Below are positions 13,057 to 20,011 of a stretch of DNA of 20,011 nucleotides, one piece after another. The notes beneath the pieces were generated by a model. The model was given only the letters and a program-made list of their open reading frames with translations. It was not told the origin of the DNA and did no database searches. Source of the DNA: UBA9410 sp036123585 (GTDB lineage: Bacteria > Actinomycetota > Acidimicrobiia > Acidimicrobiales > MedAcidi-G1); NCBI GenBank assembly GCA_036123585.1, contig JAZADN010000073.1:1-20011 (forward strand). The letters run 5' to 3'. The position numbers were made by a program, and so were the translations under genes. How positions within the stretch are numbered: position 1 is the stretch's first letter; every line of letters starts with the position of its first letter.

Positions 13057-14493
13057 ATGCCTGAAGCGAACGACATCAAGGGCGTGGACGCGCCCCAGGT
13101 GGACACCAACGCGGCCACCGACGTCATCGGCAAGAGCAAGATCTTCACGCCGGAGGTCATCAACGACATCCACGTCAAGTCGGAGCTCGGCCGTTACCGG
13201 ATGCGAGGGTTCTCGCTCTTCAAGAAGATCCCGCACTGGGATGAGCTGGTGTTCCTGCCTGGAACGCTTACCCGTTTCGTGATCGAGGGATATCGCGAGA
13301 AGTGCGAGACCAAGACCACCATCGGTGGGCGCTTCGCCGCCAAGCCGATGGAGTTGGACATCCCCGTCTACATCACCGGCATGAGCTTCGGTGCCCTGTC
13401 GATCGAGGCGAAGCAGGCCCTGGCCAAGGGTGCCTCGATGGCTGGCTCGGCGACCTGCTCCGGCGAGGGCGGCATGATCCCGCCGGAACGGGACCTCTCG
13501 ACGAAGTGGTTCTACCAGGTCATCCAGAGCCGGTACGGGTTCAACCCGCACCACCTGATGCTGGCCGACGCGGTGGAGTTCTTCATCGGCCAGGGTTGCA
13601 AGGTCGGCCTGGGTGGCCACCTGATGGGTCAGAAGGTCACCGAGCAGGTGGCCGAGATGCGGTCGTTGCCCGCCGGCATCGACCAGCGCTCGCCGGCCCG
13701 TCATCCCGACTGGATCGGTCCCGACGACCTGTCGTTGAAGATCCAGGAGATCCGGGAGGCCACCAACTACCAGATCCCCATCCAGCTCAAGTTGGGCTCG
13801 TCCCGCGTGTACGACGACGTCCGGATGGCTGCCAAGTGCGGTCCCGACTCGATCTACCTGGACGGCGCTGAGGGCGGCACCGGTGCCGGTCCTCACCTCG
13901 CCACCGAGGAGACCGGCATTCCGCTGATGGCGGCCATCCCCGAGGCCCGAAGGGCCCTCGAGGACGTCGGCCTGGCCGACGAGGTCGACCTCGTGGTGGC
14001 CGGCGGCATCCGCAACGGTGGTGACGTGGCCAAGTGCCTGGCCCTGGGGGCCAAGGCCGTGGCGCTCGGCACGGCCGCCCTGATGGCCCTCAACTGCAAC
14101 AAGCACATCGAGGGCGTGACCGACTACGAGGGCACCATCGGCGTGCCGGCCGGCGAGTGCTACCACTGCCACACCGGTCGTTGCCCGGTGGGCGTCGCCA
14201 CCCAGGACGTCGAACTGCGGGCTCGCCTGGACGTCGACGAAGCCGCCCTGCGGGTCTACAACTACCTCCACACGCTGACTATGGAGGTCCAGCTGCTGGC
14301 TCGCGCCTGTGGCAAGACCGACATCCACAGCCTGGAGCCGGAGGACTTGGCGGCGCTGACCCACGAGGCCGCCGCCATGGCCAAGGTGCCGCTGGCCGGT
14401 ACCACCTACATCCCGGGCGTCAGCGAGGAGCGGGCGCTGCAGGAGATGAAGGACATGATGGCCAAGCAGATCGCCGAGAGCGGAAGGAACTGA
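13057..14493 (+). CDS. mgsC: N-methylglutamate synthase subunit C (FMN-binding glutamate-synthase domain)
   Basis: A 478-residue homologue of the FMN / Fe-S synthase domain of glutamate synthase. ITGMSFGALSIEAKQALAKGASMAGSATCSGEGG and the later DSIYLDGAEGGTGAGP, LVVAGGIRNGGDVAKCLALGAKAVALGT are the (beta-alpha)8 barrel motifs binding FMN and 2-oxoglutarate. C368-x2-C371-x4-C376 in ECYHCHTGRCPVGVATQ is the iron-sulfur cluster region; classic GltB spacing is C-x5-C-x4-C. With MgsA and MgsB it would make N-methylglutamate from methylamine and 2-oxoglutarate. AGGAGG lies just before the ATG and overlaps the end of mgsB. The next gene starts 5 bases after its stop. The GlxD-type paralogue is the alternative, and gmaS linkage favours MgsC. 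Confidence 0.92.
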   Translation: MPEANDIKGVDAPQVDTNAATDVIGKSKIFTPEVINDIHVKSELGRYRMRGFSLFKKIPHWDELVFLPGTLTRFVIEGYREKCETKTTIGGRFAAKPMELDIPVYITGMSFGALSIEAKQALAKGASMAGSATCSGEGGMIPPERDLSTKWFYQVIQSRYGFNPHHLMLADAVEFFIGQGCKVGLGGHLMGQKVTEQVAEMRSLPAGIDQRSPARHPDWIGPDDLSLKIQEIREATNYQIPIQLKLGSSRVYDDVRMAAKCGPDSIYLDGAEGGTGAGPHLATEETGIPLMAAIPEARRALEDVGLADEVDLVVAGGIRNGGDVAKCLALGAKAVALGTAALMALNCNKHIEGVTDYEGTIGVPAGECYHCHTGRCPVGVATQDVELRARLDVDEAALRVYNYLHTLTMEVQLLARACGKTDIHSLEPEDLAALTHEAAAMAKVPLAGTTYIPGVSEERALQEMKDMMAKQIAESGRN

Positions 14494-14498
14494 GCACC

Positions 14499-14921
14499 AT
14501 GGGCGTGAAGCACACCGTCGCCATCGATGCCGAGACTCTTGCCGGCAAGCGGTTCGACTACCAGGAGGACATCTCCCTGGTCGAGGACCTCGACCTGATG
14601 GAGTTGACCCCGGGCAAGGACCTGAACTGGCTGGAGGACATCCACCTGCTGGTGGAGGACGGCACCCCAGCGGTGTTCGACCGGAACTCCAACTCGTTCC
14701 TCAAGATCTACTTCGACATTCCGGAAGGCCGCGAGGACGAGATCGCCCGCAAGGTGCTGATGAAGCACCTCATCTCGGGAAACTCCTACGGCATCCAGCT
14801 GAAGGAGAAGCACTGCAAGTTCCACCAGGTCGAATTGGGTCCATGGGTCGCCGACTCCAAGTCGGTCGGCGACAACTGGACCCCGCCCGTCCTGGAGGGC
14901 TGGGAGCCCCCGCTCCACTAG
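14499..14921 (+). CDS. Uncharacterised 140-aa acidic protein after mgsC
   Basis: A 140-residue soluble protein beginning MGVKHTVAIDAETLAGKRF, starting 5 bases after mgsC with the ribosome site GGAAGG. There is no signal peptide or TM helix. It is rich in acidic residues in the first half (QEDISLVEDLDLMELTPGKD), then has alternating strand-like and helix-like segments (SFLKIYFDIPEGREDEIARKVLMKHLIS), and ends with several Trp/Pro residues. Spacing and codon pattern equal those of mgsABC, so it is surely expressed with them. I do not recognise a family. The position suggests a fourth component or chaperone of N-methylglutamate synthase, or a partner of the next oxidoreductase; both are inference. 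Confidence 0.8.
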   Translation: MGVKHTVAIDAETLAGKRFDYQEDISLVEDLDLMELTPGKDLNWLEDIHLLVEDGTPAVFDRNSNSFLKIYFDIPEGREDEIARKVLMKHLISGNSYGIQLKEKHCKFHQVELGPWVADSKSVGDNWTPPVLEGWEPPLH

Positions 14922-15078
14922 ACCACCACCGGGAACCCTCCGATCCGGAACCGTCGACAACCCCCGGGGACACCCTGCTGGGAGCGGTCGGCGGTTTCGA
15001 CCATGTTCGATACCCCCATCCCGTTCGGGGCCGGGAGCCCGTTTTGACCAGGAACCACCTCAGGAACAGGAGTGCCAG
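14922..15078 (+). promoter_or_regulatory. Intergenic region before the third DAO gene
   Basis: A 157-base gap without an ORF. It could hold a separate promoter for the oxidoreductase at 15079. A degenerate GCTGGG...CATGTT pair at 25-base offset loosely resembles the element upstream of amt and gmaS, matching only 4 of 6 at each hexamer. The ribosome site ACAGGAG lies at its end. I see no strong terminator. Confidence 0.25.
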
Positions 15079-16431
15079 ATGAGCGCGTCCAGCGAACTGC
15101 CCGAGTCCGTCCGGTACTGCATCATCGGTGCCGGCATCCACGGCCTGTCGACCGCCTGGCACCTGGCCCGGGAACTGAAGGCCAGCGGCACAGGCGACGG
15201 CAGCGACATCGTCGTCATCGAGAAATCCGAGGCGGGTGCCGGCCCCTCGGGAATTGCCTGCGGCGTGGTCCGCAACAACTACTTCCAGCCGGCCATGCGC
15301 GAACTCATGGCCCATTCGGTGGAGGTGTGGGAGGCGAACGCCGAGGCTTTCGAGTACCACCCAGTCGGCTATCTGCAGATCTCGTATGACGAGATGCGGG
15401 ACGACGTACTGACGATCCACGAGCAGCAGCAGGCCATCGGTTACGAGTCGGTGTTCATCGACGGCGAGGCGGAGACGCACGCCTACATGAAGGAGATCTT
15501 CGACGACTGGCGGGCCACCGGCGTGTCCAGCGTGCTGCACGAGAAGAAGGGCGGCTACGCCCACAACATGGCCACCGTCAAAGGCCTGCTGGCCAAGGTG
15601 GAGGCCGAGGGCGTCAACGTTGTGTCCAGCACCCTGGTGACCGAGCTGGTGGTGGACGGCGGGGCGGTGACCCACGTGGTGGCTCGTCGGGGCACCGAGT
15701 CGTCGACCATCGCCGTCGACCAGGTGGTCGCCGCTGCTGGACCGTGGGTGCCCAAGCTGTGGGAGATGCTGGATCTACCCGACACCACTGACGTGGTGGC
15801 CGGCGGGACCACCCACACGGTGCCGACCTGGAAGTTCTGGGCCCTGCAGGAGGGCACCCTGGACGTCGATCCCGGCTACCTGATGAACAACGAGGGCACC
15901 ATGCCCCCGGTCGTCCACGTGGACGCGGACGCGACGCTCCACGACGAGGACGGCAACGTTCTGGTCGAGGGCAAATGGGGCATCTACTACAAGCCCGACT
16001 TCAACTTCGGAGGCGTGCAGGGCGGCTACATGCCCTACCCGGTGGAGAAGCCGTGGCGTGACGTGGCCATCGATCCCTACGGCCCGGCCAGTCCCGACTT
16101 CGTGGTCGGCGAGGACTTCAGGGCGGTGTGGGCTGCCGCGCTGTCGCACTGTCAGGAGCGGTTCGAGGGCAAGGCCAGCCTCATGAGCCACGCCCCGTCA
16201 GGTGGCATCGGGGCCTTCACCCCGGACAGCTTCCCGGTGTTCGACACCTTCTGCGACAACGTCTACGTGATCGCCGACTCGAACCACGGATTCAAGATGG
16301 TTGGCGTGGGCGCATTGGTGGCCAAGGAACTGGTCGGTGACGTGCAGGGCCTGCTGGAACCGTTCCGGTACAGCCGCTACGCCCTGGGCAAACTCCATCC
16401 GGAGAGCAACTCTCCGTACCCCTGGAGCTGA
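15079..16431 (+). CDS. DAO-family FAD-dependent oxidoreductase, candidate N-methylglutamate or methylamine-pathway dehydrogenase
   Basis: A 450-residue flavoprotein. YCIIGAGIHGLSTAWHLARE is the N-terminal GxGxxG FAD motif, DIVVIEKSEAG is the acidic end of the second strand, and AGPSGIACGVVRNNYF is the DAO substrate-side loop. VVAAAGPWVPKL is the usual central motif, and APSGGIGAFTPDSFPVFD followed by VIADSNHGFKMVGVGALVAKEL is the C-terminal flavin-contact region. It is similar in overall plan to SoxB/MgdA-like subunits but stands alone, with no SoxD, SoxA or SoxG partners beside it. It lies in the plus-strand run after mgsABC and the 140-aa gene. Oxidation of N-methylglutamate to glutamate and formaldehyde is the missing next step, so that is the leading hypothesis. 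Dimethylamine or sarcosine are alternatives. Confidence 0.85.
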   Translation: MSASSELPESVRYCIIGAGIHGLSTAWHLARELKASGTGDGSDIVVIEKSEAGAGPSGIACGVVRNNYFQPAMRELMAHSVEVWEANAEAFEYHPVGYLQISYDEMRDDVLTIHEQQQAIGYESVFIDGEAETHAYMKEIFDDWRATGVSSVLHEKKGGYAHNMATVKGLLAKVEAEGVNVVSSTLVTELVVDGGAVTHVVARRGTESSTIAVDQVVAAAGPWVPKLWEMLDLPDTTDVVAGGTTHTVPTWKFWALQEGTLDVDPGYLMNNEGTMPPVVHVDADATLHDEDGNVLVEGKWGIYYKPDFNFGGVQGGYMPYPVEKPWRDVAIDPYGPASPDFVVGEDFRAVWAAALSHCQERFEGKASLMSHAPSGGIGAFTPDSFPVFDTFCDNVYVIADSNHGFKMVGVGALVAKELVGDVQGLLEPFRYSRYALGKLHPESNSPYPWS

Positions 16432-16439
16432 CCTGGTCA

Positions 16440-16494
16440 CGGGCCTCGGCCCGGGGGAACTCGGCTGGCGTCGGGCAGTCCTAGTAGGTGCCCG
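16440..16494. terminator. Hairpins between convergent oxidoreductase and lipoprotein genes
   Basis: Two inverted repeats sit in the 81-base gap between convergent genes. CGGGCC/GGCCCG spans 16440-16453. CGGGCA (16472-16477) pairs with TGCCCG (16489-16494) across an 11-base loop. Both lack T-tracts. They are terminator candidates by position. Confidence 0.4.
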
Positions 16495-16512
16495 GCCTGT
16501 GGTGGCAACACC

Positions 16513-17529
16513 TCACGGCATCACGCGATCGGCGACGTCGACGTCTGCGGCATCTACCCAACCGGCGGCTACAAACTCGTCCACGATGGCCTGGGCGTAG
16601 CGCCACGCCCCGAGGGGCTCGAGGTGGCTGCCCGGAAACGGTGACCGCAATTCCCCCATTCCGTCGACGCACCCGGGCTCGATGTCCCCACAGGGCGACG
16701 ACTGGAGGAAGTGGCCGCCCGGTGACACCGCCGGCCAGGTCGACAGAAAGCGGACGTGTCCGCCGGGGTGGCGCTCCGGCATGGACCGGAAGACGAAGTG
16801 GGTTCCCGACAGAAGGTCGCCGCGGCCCACCGGCTGGTCGACGAAGAGGACCCGGCTGTCGGTCCGTGCGGCGACCTCCAGGAGGCGCTCACTGTCGGCC
16901 AGGTACTTCGCTTCGTAAGCAGCGCCGGTCAGGGGTGTGCCGTCCATATCTGCCATGCACGGGGTCAGGGCGTTGCCACCGTGGTCGACCACGTACACGT
17001 GGGGCGCCCATTGCTCGAGGTTCTCGAAGCCGAGGTCGTCGCCCCGGTCTGCGAACCAGTCGCACAGCGCAGTGCCCCCGTGATGGCGTCGTTCGACATC
17101 GGCCACCCGGCCGAGGATCCATTTCAGGTAGGGCGAGACCTGGTCGGTGATGGAATCGCCGGTGAGGACCAGGCGAAGCCGCTCACCTGGCTCCAAGTGG
17201 ATGGGCGTCGGTGGTGGCCCAGCCGGCACGGCGGTCGGCGGGACCGTCGTGGTGGTGGTCGACGACGTGGAGCTGCTCGTGGTCGGTGAATCAGCCGCAG
17301 CGTTGGAAGAAGCGGTCGTGCTGGATGACGTCGGCGTGACCTTGGTCGGTGGGACGGTGGTCGGTGGGACGGTGGTCGGTGGGACGGTGGTCGCCCCCAG
17401 ACCTGTGGTGGACGAAGGTGGTCGTACCGGCTCCGACGTGGTCGTGGGCGCCGGCGCGACGCCCTCGACGGCGGATGGACCACCGCAGGCCGCAACGACC
17501 AGGACAACCGTTGCCCACCGGATCCACAC
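16513..17529 (-). CDS. SGNH-hydrolase-like lipoprotein with Thr/Pro/Ser linker
   Basis: A 338-residue exported protein. The signal segment WIRWATVVLVVAAC has a lipobox (VAAC) with lipid-modified Cys15. About 85 residues of Thr/Ser/Pro-rich linker follow, including three TTVPP units, then a globular domain from about 112. LVLTGDSITDQV carries Ser126 of an SGNH block I, VVDHGGN near 181-186 resembles block III, and GSHLEPLGAWRYA near the C-terminus has His302. The Asp expected three residues before that His is not there (Pro299), so hydrolase activity is uncertain. The start is a GTG with GGAAGG upstream. It lies 44 bases after the acetyltransferase in the minus-strand run. Cell-surface ester hydrolysis is a possible role; a link to methylated amines is not apparent. 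Confidence 0.72.
   Translation of the reverse strand: MWIRWATVVLVVAACGGPSAVEGVAPAPTTTSEPVRPPSSTTGLGATTVPPTTVPPTTVPPTKVTPTSSSTTASSNAAADSPTTSSSTSSTTTTTVPPTAVPAGPPPTPIHLEPGERLRLVLTGDSITDQVSPYLKWILGRVADVERRHHGGTALCDWFADRGDDLGFENLEQWAPHVYVVDHGGNALTPCMADMDGTPLTGAAYEAKYLADSERLLEVAARTDSRVLFVDQPVGRGDLLSGTHFVFRSMPERHPGGHVRFLSTWPAVSPGGHFLQSSPCGDIEPGCVDGMGELRSPFPGSHLEPLGAWRYAQAIVDEFVAAGWVDAADVDVADRVMP
17344..17393. repeat. 15-base coding tandem repeat in the lipoprotein linker
   Basis: Three perfect head-to-tail copies of GTGGGACGGTGGTCG (plus-strand view, 17349-17393) follow a partial copy at 17344-17348. On the coding minus strand they give the TTVPP units of the Ser/Thr/Pro linker. Copy number may vary between strains through slippage. 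Confidence 0.85.
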
Positions 17530-17573
17530 GGCCCGATCCTTCCAGAGCCGGGTACGCCCTGGAACCGCCTCCG

Positions 17574-18032
17574 TCAGTTGTCGTGGATGAGCCGACGACC
17601 CATCGACACCGCGTCATCGACCACGTAACCCAGAGCCTCCCAGAACCCGATGGCCGCCGCGTTGTCGTGTCGGACCTGCAGGTTGATCTTGGGGCAGCCC
17701 AGCGCTCCCAGTCGCCGCTCGCCTTCGGCCACGATGGCCCGACCGAAGCCCCGTCCATTGTGGACGGGGTCGACGGCCAGGTAGTTCAGCCAACCCCGGT
17801 GGCCCTCATAGCCGGCCATGACGGTCGCCACGATCTGGTTGCCGATGGCCGCGTCATCGGGCGCCGTGTCGACTAGGAGGAGCTCCGGGTCATGGGCGAG
17901 CTTCCGGACGAGGTCCCGACGGGGGTCGTTCCACGGTCGGGTGAGACCGCAGGCCTCCCAGAGTTCGAGGATCCGCTCGTGGTCCGCCGCGATGGCCGTC
18001 CGGACCTCCAGCGGGGATTCGGGCCGCGTCAC
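17574..18032 (-). CDS. ypeA: GNAT-family N-acetyltransferase, YpeA-like
   Basis: A 152-residue GNAT protein that aligns by eye with E. coli YpeA along most of its length. Shared stretches are LWEACGLTRPWNDPRRD, VATVMAGYEGHRGWLNYLAV, GCPKINLQVRHDN and MGRRLI near the C-terminus. The acetyl-CoA pyrophosphate loop is NGRGFGRAIV; the usual first Arg/Gln of the loop is Asn here. The substrate of YpeA is unknown. The start is a GTG 10 bases downstream of the tmm stop, so it is probably co-transcribed with tmm. I see no functional connection to amine catabolism beyond location. Confidence 0.85.
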   Translation of the reverse strand: MTRPESPLEVRTAIAADHERILELWEACGLTRPWNDPRRDLVRKLAHDPELLLVDTAPDDAAIGNQIVATVMAGYEGHRGWLNYLAVDPVHNGRGFGRAIVAEGERRLGALGCPKINLQVRHDNAAAIGFWEALGYVVDDAVSMGRRLIHDN

Positions 18033-18042
18033 GGCCTTGGGC

Positions 18043-19401
18043 TCAGCCGCCGCCCTCGGGGGCGTCGTCGAGGAGGTAGGTGGCCATCGAGTCGTCGAGG
18101 GCCTCCATCCAGGGCGTGTGGTGGACCGGGGCCACGGTGCCGGTCAGGGTCGAGGGGAAGCCCTGGTCCCGGTAGCCCATGATGTCGGCCTTCTTGTGAC
18201 CCTTCCACTCCTTGAACATCCGGTTGACCTCGGGGATGTTGAAGTCCGGGTAGTCGGTGTCGTCGACCAGTTCCTGCGTGTAGTCGCCCTGGAAGTCGAT
18301 CTCCTCGTACGCCGTTTCCAGTGCCTCCTCCCGCTCGAGCCAGGCGGCGCCGTGGGCGGCCATCTGGTCGGCTGAGGGCAACTCGATGCGGCCAAGCATG
18401 ACGTCGCGGGCGTACCAAGCCTGCGCGTCGAACATGTTGAACGTGTAGTACTGGTCCTGCATCCCGAGGTAGAAGAGTTTGGGGTTCCGCTCCCACACCA
18501 CGCCCTTGTAGAGGCCTGTGACCCACAGGCGATTCGCCGTCTCGAGCCTCAGGTCGTCGGGCAGGAACGGGAAGTGGTGCTGGTAGCCGGTGCACAGGAT
18601 GATGGCGTGCACGTCCCGGGTCTCGCCGTTGGAGAAGTGGACGGTGCTGCCCTCCACGTGGGTGAGGATCGGCAGTTCCTCCCAGTTGTCCGGCCAGTCG
18701 TAGCCCATTGTCCCGGCCCGCGACGTGCAGTAGATCCGGTTGGCGCCGTACTTGTGGCACTGCGAGCCGATGTCCTCGGCCGAGTAGCTGGCGCCGACGA
18801 TGAGGATGTCCTTGCCGGCGAACTCCACGGCATCGCGGAAGTCGTGGGCGTGCAGGATGCGTCCCAGGAACTTCTCGAATCCGGGGTAGTGGGGCACGTT
18901 GGGCACCGAGAAGTGCCCGGAGGCCACGACCACGTAGTCGTACTCCTCGGATTCCACCGTGCCGGCCCCCAGGTCGTGGGCCGTGACGGTGAACCTGTTC
19001 GTGGCGTCGTCATGGGAGACATTGCGGACTGCGGTGCGGAACCGGATCTGGTCGCGCACACCGCTCTTCTCGACGCGGCCCTTGATGTAGTCCCAGAGGA
19101 CCTCTCGCGGCGGGTACGAGGCGATGGGCTTGCCGAAGTGCTCCTCGAAGCCGTAGTCGGCGAACTCCAGACACTCCTTGGGACCGTTGGACCACAGGTA
19201 CCGGTACATCGAGCCGTGAACCGACTCGCCGTACTCGTCGACGCCGGTGCGCCACGTGTAGTTCCAGAGGCCGCCCCAGTCCTCCTGCTTCTCGTAGCAG
19301 ACGACCTCGGGCACCCCGGCGCCCTTCTCCGCCGCAGAGGCGAAGGCCCGCAATTGGGCCAGGCCAGAGGGACCAGCGCCGATGATGGCCACTCTGGTCA
19401 T
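18043..19401 (-). CDS. tmm: Trimethylamine monooxygenase (flavin-containing monooxygenase)
   Basis: A 452-residue bacterial FMO, the usual length for Tmm. It would use NADPH and O2 to oxidise trimethylamine to TMAO in the cytoplasm. The motifs are the FAD-binding GAGPSG (8-13), EKQEDWGGLWNYTWRTG (37-53), HGSMYRYLWSNGPKE (62-76), the FMO signature FLGRILHAHDF (178-188), the NADPH-binding VGASYSAED (202-210) and ILCTGYQHHFPF. The MYRYLWSNGPKE and HAHDF blocks match characterised Tmm proteins from Roseovarius, Ruegeria and Methylocella very closely and separate it from Baeyer-Villiger enzymes. The ribosome site is GGAAGGAA. It starts 23 bases after the TMAO-permease gene, the pairing seen in marine TMA/TMAO utilisers, and tdm in the same window supplies the next step. 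Confidence 0.94.
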   Translation of the reverse strand: MTRVAIIGAGPSGLAQLRAFASAAEKGAGVPEVVCYEKQEDWGGLWNYTWRTGVDEYGESVHGSMYRYLWSNGPKECLEFADYGFEEHFGKPIASYPPREVLWDYIKGRVEKSGVRDQIRFRTAVRNVSHDDATNRFTVTAHDLGAGTVESEEYDYVVVASGHFSVPNVPHYPGFEKFLGRILHAHDFRDAVEFAGKDILIVGASYSAEDIGSQCHKYGANRIYCTSRAGTMGYDWPDNWEELPILTHVEGSTVHFSNGETRDVHAIILCTGYQHHFPFLPDDLRLETANRLWVTGLYKGVVWERNPKLFYLGMQDQYYTFNMFDAQAWYARDVMLGRIELPSADQMAAHGAAWLEREEALETAYEEIDFQGDYTQELVDDTDYPDFNIPEVNRMFKEWKGHKKADIMGYRDQGFPSTLTGTVAPVHHTPWMEALDDSMATYLLDDAPEGGG

Positions 19402-19424
19402 GTCGGTTCCTTCCGGGAGCCAGG

Positions 19425-20011
19425 TCAGGAAATGAGGCCGAGTTGGCGCTTGCGCTTGTCAGCCCATTCGGAGATCAGCACGTCCGACGCCATACCGATG
19501 CAGGCCACGGCAACTCCAGCGACGATTGCCCGGCCGCTGTCGATGTTGGGCTGGGCCTCGATGAGTTCCCTGGCCAGCCCGGTGGTCTTGATGAGGCCGG
19601 CGATCATCACCATGAAGAGACCGAACATGATCGTCTGATTGACGCCGAGCATGATCTCCGGCACGGCCATCGGCAACTTCACCTTCCAGAGGGTCTGCCG
19701 TCGGGTGCAGCCGGCCATTGTGGACGCCTCGACCAGTGGCGCTGGCACATTCTGGATTCCGAAGATCGTGTACCGGATGGCCGGCACGGATGCGGAGAGG
19801 ACCACGGCGACGATGATCGCCGTTTCGGAGACGTCGAAGAACATGATGGCCGGGAACAGGTAGACGAACGACGGGAAGGTCTGGAAGAAGTCGAGGACCA
19901 CTTGCACTGCCGCGTTGCGTCGTGCCGTAGTCGCCGCCCAGATCCCGAACGGGACGCCGAAGACGATTGCCAGGAACACGGCAAAGGTCAGCTGGTAGAA
20001 GTTCCACATGG
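19425..20011 (-). CDS. tmoW: TMAO/glycine-betaine-type ABC transporter permease, C-terminal part
   Basis: This is the C-terminal 195 residues or so of an ABC permease that continues past the right edge; the ATG near 20009 is probably internal. Several TM helices are visible: FYQLTFAVFLAIVFGVPFGIW, FPSFVYLFPAIMFF, TAIIVAVVLSASVPAI and TIMFGLFMVMIAGLI. The cytoplasmic EAA loop reads EASTMAGCTRRQTLWKVKLPMAVPEIMLG, which couples to the ATPase. The sequence is of the ProW/OpuAB class. Directly upstream of tmm the best assignment is the permease of a TmoXWV-type TMAO importer, with the binding protein and ATPase expected just outside the window. Betaine or choline transport is the alternative. Confidence 0.8.
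   Translation of the reverse strand, partial: MWNFYQLTFAVFLAIVFGVPFGIWAATTARRNAAVQVVLDFFQTFPSFVYLFPAIMFFDVSETAIIVAVVLSASVPAIRYTIFGIQNVPAPLVEASTMAGCTRRQTLWKVKLPMAVPEIMLGVNQTIMFGLFMVMIAGLIKTTGLARELIEAQPNIDSGRAIVAGVAVACIGMASDVLISEWADKRKRQLGLIS

Noticed and set aside
12076..14364. A 762-codon open frame on the minus strand opposite mgsA, mgsB and mgsC
   Set aside because: It lies antisense to clearly recognised genes. Its composition (His/Arg/Val/Asp/Gly-rich, no motif) is the usual mirror frame produced by high third-position GC.
17344..17393. Short direct repeats considered as a CRISPR or mobile-element signature
   Set aside because: Units are 15 bases with no spacers and lie in frame inside a Thr/Pro linker, so they are a coding tandem repeat.
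18574..19638. A 354-codon plus-strand frame opposite tmm and the permease
   Set aside because: It spans two real minus-strand genes and their intergenic gap, and reads as low-complexity mirror sequence.

Overview
The window looks like a chromosomal fragment of a high-GC, probably marine, actinobacterium. Class Acidimicrobiia is my best guess. The evidence is uniformly high GC with third-position G/C bias, GTG starts, AGGAGG-type ribosome sites, and a lipoprotein with a Thr/Pro/Ser linker built from TTVPP units. The taxonomic call is inference. I saw no rRNA, tRNA, CRISPR, insertion sequence or phage gene.

The window is dominated by a methylated-amine (trimethylamine / TMAO / methylamine) catabolic locus. 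On the minus strand at the right edge are a TMAO-type ABC permease (tmoW-like, cut by the window end) and trimethylamine monooxygenase (tmm). In the centre are TMAO demethylase (tdm, minus) and, divergent from it, gamma-glutamylmethylamide synthetase (gmaS) followed by the three N-methylglutamate synthase genes mgsA, mgsB and mgsC. Together these give TMA -> TMAO -> dimethylamine + formaldehyde, and methylamine -> gamma-glutamylmethylamide -> N-methylglutamate. Two textbook steps are not encoded by their usual genes here: the dimethylamine monooxygenase dmmDABC and the four-subunit N-methylglutamate dehydrogenase mgdABCD. Instead there are three separate single-polypeptide FAD amine-oxidoreductase (DAO-family) genes. 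One directly follows the mgs genes, together with a 140-residue protein I do not recognise.

Layout, left to right: (1) 1-121, start of an extradiol (LigB-type) dioxygenase leaving the window on the minus strand, with a 22-bp palindromic operator candidate behind it and a tiny zinc-ribbon ORF. (2) 565-3289, a DAO oxidoreductase (minus), divergent from an XRE-cupin regulator that is followed by two small membrane/envelope genes. (3) 3513-7043, a divergent Amt-type channel followed by four small membrane-protein genes and a second DAO oxidoreductase in one tight run. (4) 7102-9459, tdm on the minus strand. (5) 9768-16431, gmaS-mgsABC-orf140-DAO on the plus strand, with a strong hairpin between gmaS and mgsA. 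(6) 16513-20011, a minus-strand run reading tmoW -> tmm -> ypeA-like acetyltransferase -> SGNH lipoprotein.

The amt and gmaS upstream regions share an ACTGGC-N19-TATGGT element at identical spacing. This suggests that channel and catabolic genes use a common promoter type or regulator.
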